Shown in pieces: positions 61,266-64,000 of a stretch of 64,000 nucleotides of DNA. This DNA comes from Fimbriimonadaceae bacterium (GTDB taxonomy: Bacteria; Armatimonadota; Fimbriimonadia; Fimbriimonadales; Fimbriimonadaceae). Each line of letters opens with the position of its first letter. Positions within the stretch are counted from its first letter, which is position 1. A program made the position numbers and the translations under genes. The stretch is from positions 1,550,001 to 1,614,000 of the forward strand of contig JABAQM010000001.1 of assembly GCA_019187105.1 (NCBI GenBank), given 5' to 3'. The notes under the pieces were generated by a model that made no database searches, was not told where the DNA came from, and was given only the letters and a program-made list of their open reading frames with translations.

Positions 61266-62194
61266 GAAAGGCATTCGGCTTGGCATTCTTGTTTGGATTG
61301 CTTGCCCTCGTTCAGTCTGCTTTTGCCCAGGAAGGCACTTATCGACTTCAGCCTGAAGACATCATCCGCATCCAGGTGATGGGCGAGCAGCAGATCAACG
61401 CCCAGCTACCGGTCGGCCGCGATGGCAACGTTACTGCACCGTTCCTTGGTCCGATTCGCGCCGCTGGCAAGACGGTCAGTGAGCTGGAAGCCGACCTAAC
61501 CGCAGCGTATATCCAGAAGCTCCGATTCCGCGAGCCCCGCGTTTCGGTTACTATCGAGTCCTTCCGGGCCGTGCGCGTGGCGATCGGCGGCGCGGTAACC
61601 CGAGCGGGGGTTTACTCCATCCGCCCAACCGATACCATCCTAACCCTGATCAACCTCGGTGGTGGTCTTGCCGGCGGCGCGGACCAGAAGCGCGCAACGC
61701 TGAAGCGAGGACAGACGCGGGAGCTGATTCCGATCGACCTTCAGGCCATGCTGTTGCGAGGCGACCTCTCACAGAACTATGTCCTTCAGGATGGCGACGA
61801 GCTTATGGTGCCGGAAGACGTTCGAGCAAGGGTGCTGGTCGTAGGCGCCGTGGCTCGGCCGGGCATCGTGGCCTACCGGGATCCGATGACCGTCATGGAC
61901 GCCCTGTCGTTCTCTGGTGGCGAAATTCCCAACCGTTCCTGGCTCAGCCGGACGGTCGTGCTGCGAGAACAACCCGGCAATCCGGGCCAGTATCTTCGTA
62001 TTCCAGCCAACATCATCCGTTTTCTTGATCACGCGGAAGCGTCGCAAAACGTCATCCTACAGGCGGGCGACATCGTCTTCGTGCCAAAGACCCGAACCCC
62101 GGACTGGAACCAGCTGGCGACGATCTTCAACACGATCTTCTTCGCTGACCGCTTTATCCAGGACAACGCGCTCGGCATTCGAATCTTCCGCTAG
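61262..62194 (+). CDS. Wza-like polysaccharide export protein (SLBB domains)
   Basis: A 310-residue exported protein (signal peptide FGLAFLFGLLALVQSAFAQ). The Poly_export domain is clear: YRLQPEDIIRIQVMGEQQINAQLPVGRDGNVTAPFLGPI. Two SLBB domains follow (VRVAIGGAVTRAGVYSIRPTDTILTLI and ARVLVVGAVARPGIVAYRD). There is no lipobox Cys, unlike Wza. The rest of a capsule or exopolysaccharide locus is not present downstream. It overlaps rsmI by 4 bp. Confidence 0.93.
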   Translation: MRKAFGLAFLFGLLALVQSAFAQEGTYRLQPEDIIRIQVMGEQQINAQLPVGRDGNVTAPFLGPIRAAGKTVSELEADLTAAYIQKLRFREPRVSVTIESFRAVRVAIGGAVTRAGVYSIRPTDTILTLINLGGGLAGGADQKRATLKRGQTRELIPIDLQAMLLRGDLSQNYVLQDGDELMVPEDVRARVLVVGAVARPGIVAYRDPMTVMDALSFSGGEIPNRSWLSRTVVLREQPGNPGQYLRIPANIIRFLDHAEASQNVILQAGDIVFVPKTRTPDWNQLATIFNTIFFADRFIQDNALGIRIFR

Positions 62195-62235
62195 TCCGAC
62201 GCCTCCGGCATCCTGCTGGCAGATCGAGGGCTTGG

Positions 62236-63000
62236 CTATCGCGGCTTGGACGCGGACCAAATCTCTTCGCTGGGCCAGCGGCGAGACCAGTCCTGCGTGA
62301 TGTAGTCGAACCGCATCTCCTGATCGGCCGCTGGCGCACGCAGGCAGATTAGGTTCTCGATGACCATGCCCTGCCGACGCAGGAGCTGGATCATCCGGTC
62401 GTACGAGAGATGAAACTCGACGCTCTCCGCGTCGAACTGAAACCGCTTGTCTCCGAACCAATCCCGAACCAGGACGTCCGTTGCGACCCCCGTATCGGGG
62501 CTGCAAAGCATCGAAAGGAATCCGTTGACGAGGAAGATCAGCTTCCCCCCTGGCCGCAAGAGGCGCACGGCCTCGGGGATCCACAGATCCGGATCGCACC
62601 AAATCGAGGCACCATACTCGCTGAACACCACGTCGAAGCTCCCGGATACGAGGGGCACGTGCTCAGCCGATGCCTCGATGAGGGGAAAGGCGATCCCAAA
62701 TTCTCCTTGAAAAGCTCTGGCCCTTTCTAGCTGCGCCGGTGTGATGTCCAAACCGACCGGCCTTGCCCCGAGCTTTGCGAACCACGCGGAGAAGTAGGCC
62801 GTACCGCAGCCAAGCTCAAGCACGTCCTTGCCGCGAAACCAAGAGGGGTCCCCCAACGCTTGAATGTCTTCTTCGGGCAGGTTCCAGATTCCCCAAGTGA
62901 TCGCGTCACTCGCCCAACAGCGGCGGCCCGGCTCTTCGAAGTCCTTGCTCCAGCTTGTCCAGGCCTCGCGGTTCTTTCTTGCGTGGTCGGAAAGCTCCAC
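62236..63000 (-). CDS. Class I SAM-dependent methyltransferase
   Basis: A 254-residue methyltransferase. The SAM site is KDVLELGCGTAYFSAWFAKLG, motif II GLDITPAQLERAR, and motif III SFDVVFSEYGASIWCDPD. The C-terminal part (LIFLVNGFLSMLCSPDTG, FDAESVEFHLSYDRMIQLLRRQGM) resembles small-molecule methyltransferases. The substrate is unknown. Its GTG start is preceded by the TAACCT box and the 14-mer shared with the ThuA-like gene. Confidence 0.9.
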   Translation of the reverse strand: MELSDHARKNREAWTSWSKDFEEPGRRCWASDAITWGIWNLPEEDIQALGDPSWFRGKDVLELGCGTAYFSAWFAKLGARPVGLDITPAQLERARAFQGEFGIAFPLIEASAEHVPLVSGSFDVVFSEYGASIWCDPDLWIPEAVRLLRPGGKLIFLVNGFLSMLCSPDTGVATDVLVRDWFGDKRFQFDAESVEFHLSYDRMIQLLRRQGMVIENLICLRAPAADQEMRFDYITQDWSRRWPSEEIWSASKPR

Positions 63001-63006
63001 TCCTTG

Positions 63007-63020
63007 AGGTTACCGGTGCA
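63007..63020 (-). promoter_or_regulatory. -10 box with shared 14-mer, methyltransferase promoter
   Basis: Minus-strand TGCACCGGTAACCT, TAACCT ending 6 nt before the GTG at 63000; identical to 28557-28570. Confidence 0.45.
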
Positions 63021-63053
63021 CCGCCGCGCGTTGGTGCAAAATGGTTGGACGAC

Positions 63054-63896
63054 ATGGCCAAAACGCAGGGCATCCTGAAGCCGCGCGGACTCGGAAAGAC
63101 TTCGCGAACCGATGCTTGGTGGGCACAGCCGGCGGTCACCTTCGCCGTGCTCACCCTATTCATCGTTTACGCGACCTGGGCGGCTTTTCAAGGCGCGAAC
63201 TACTCGCACGGAAACTACTTATCGCCGTTCTATTCGCCGGAGATTTTTGGCAACTCGCCGCACTCCTGGTTCGGCCCGAAACCCGAGTGGTGGCCGAGCT
63301 GGCTGCCCTTCTCGCCGGCGCTGCTCATCCTTCCGTTCCCCGCACTGTTTCGGTTCACGTGCTACTACTATCGCGGCGCCTACTACAAGGCGTTTTGGGC
63401 GGATCCGCCGAACTGCGCGGTGAGCGAGCCTCGCAAAGGCTACACCGGCGAAAACGGCCTTCCCTTGATCCTGCAGAATGTCCATCGCTATTTCATGTAC
63501 TTCGCCATTCTCTTTCTGCTTGCGCTCTGGCACGACGCCTATAAGGGGTTCTTCTTCCCGATCGGGGAAATGGGTCGCTACGAGCCGGCCGGCCTTGGGC
63601 CGCTTCCCAACCAGCCGGTACAGTTCGGCGTCGGACTCGGCACACTGGTGCTGCTTTTCAATACGGTGATGCTGACCCTCTACACCCTTTCCTGCCATTC
63701 GTTCCGGCACATGATCGGTGGCCGCATCGACTGCCTCTCCAAAAAACCGACGAAGCTGGCATGCTACTCCTGCGTGACCGGACTTAACAAGCGCCACATG
63801 CTGTTCGCCTGGATTAGCCTCTTCGGGGTTATGGGAGCCGATCTTTACGTCAGGCTTTGCGCCATGGGCATCGTCCACGACTTGAGGTTCTTCTGA
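63054..63896 (+). CDS. Succinate dehydrogenase membrane subunit (Mycobacterium Sdh1-like)
   Basis: A 280-residue polytopic protein with about five transmembrane segments. The haem/quinone region LSCHSFRHMIGGRIDCLSKKP and the C-terminal LNKRHMLFAWISLFGVMGADLYVRL match the large membrane subunit of the mycobacterial Sdh1 type rather than the short SdhC/SdhD. QNVHRYFMYFAILFLLALWHD holds another candidate haem His. It overlaps the start of sdhA by 1 bp, so it encodes the anchor of the same complex, which likely uses menaquinone. Confidence 0.88.
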   Translation: MAKTQGILKPRGLGKTSRTDAWWAQPAVTFAVLTLFIVYATWAAFQGANYSHGNYLSPFYSPEIFGNSPHSWFGPKPEWWPSWLPFSPALLILPFPALFRFTCYYYRGAYYKAFWADPPNCAVSEPRKGYTGENGLPLILQNVHRYFMYFAILFLLALWHDAYKGFFFPIGEMGRYEPAGLGPLPNQPVQFGVGLGTLVLLFNTVMLTLYTLSCHSFRHMIGGRIDCLSKKPTKLACYSCVTGLNKRHMLFAWISLFGVMGADLYVRLCAMGIVHDLRFF

Positions 63897-64000
63897 TGAC
63901 GGCATTCCGAACCTTCACGTACGACGTGATCGTCGTCGGCGCGGGCGGGGCCGGTCTCCGCGCTGCCATCGAAGCTTCAGCAGCCGGCGTCAAGGTCGGC
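63896..64000 (+). CDS. sdhA: Succinate dehydrogenase flavoprotein, 3'-partial
   Basis: The first 35 codons only, cut by the window end. YDVIVVGAGGAGLRAAIEAS is the FAD-binding GxGxxG motif of SdhA/FrdA. It starts at the ATG that shares one base with the TGA of the membrane-subunit gene. Confidence 0.93.
   Translation, partial: MTAFRTFTYDVIVVGAGGAGLRAAIEASAAGVKVG

Noticed and set aside
1-64000. CRISPR arrays, insertion sequences, prophage, rRNA
   Set aside because: No regularly spaced long repeats, transposase, integrase or rRNA sequence was seen on either strand.

Overview
The window is a gene-dense piece (about 62 protein genes, one tRNA) of a GC-rich bacterial chromosome. It has no rRNA, insertion sequence, phage, integrase or CRISPR array, and reads as core chromosome. 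My best guess for the host is Armatimonadota, Fimbriimonadia-like. That guess is an inference from the gene mix: many secreted proteins of unknown family, a Gram-positive-style LexA, a Thermus-like SpeE and a Mycobacterium Sdh1-like SdhC. It also rests on the striking use of TANNNT boxes 6-7 nt before start codons, as known in Deinococcus-Thermus. A 16S or marker-gene phylogeny would be needed to settle it.

Layout: 1-9919 holds the end of ppk1, ruvAB, secreted proteins, an arginase-fold ureohydrolase and a ComEC divided between two overlapping genes. 10046-17415 holds tRNA-Ala(TGC), a formate module (formate-THF ligase, a cysteine-type formate dehydrogenase alpha subunit and an NADH-dehydrogenase-F-like diaphorase subunit) and a frameshifted cytochrome c peroxidase. 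17515-20743 holds an FG-GAP/ASPIC protein, a frameshifted FAS1 protein with a DUF378 membrane protein, and a divergent MerR/B12-binding regulator. 20772-30764 holds GH127 and GH76 glycosidases, a large unknown protein, rpsT, an L,D-transpeptidase, thiolase, a ThuA-like protein, a PKD-like secreted protein, ymdB and queF. 30808-39130 holds gpsA, an acid phosphatase and two ABC-2 exporter pairs, followed by a large modular secreted protein. 39160-42596 is aroF-trpD-trpC-trpF. 42860-45955 is a third ABC-2 exporter with a TPR-like protein. 46339-47924 is speD-speE behind a strong promoter and a 250-nt leader. 48023-57585 is mostly peptidases and secreted proteins, plus a pabA/trpG-nitrilase pair. 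57618-64000 holds lexA, a SurA-like chaperone, rsmI, a Wza-like export protein, a methyltransferase, and sdhC with the start of sdhA.

The most interesting signal is at 19742-19855. A MerR regulator with the W-x9-EH motif of CarH-type B12 photoreceptors is transcribed away from a DUF378/FAS1 pair. The spacer carries two arrays of a YTNGACA repeat at 11-bp (helical) spacing. One array is embedded in a near-perfect sigma-70 promoter (TTGACA-17-TACAAT) facing DUF378/FAS1. The other lies in the regulator's own promoter. This looks like an intact light/B12-responsive operator system whose targets are not the usual carotenoid or photolyase genes.

A second window-wide signal is a TANNNT box 5-7 nt before at least 14 starts, implying widespread leaderless transcription. 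Two genes (FAS1 and the cytochrome peroxidase) are each broken by what looks like one extra base in a 3-nt homopolymer, so assembly error should be excluded before calling them pseudogenes.
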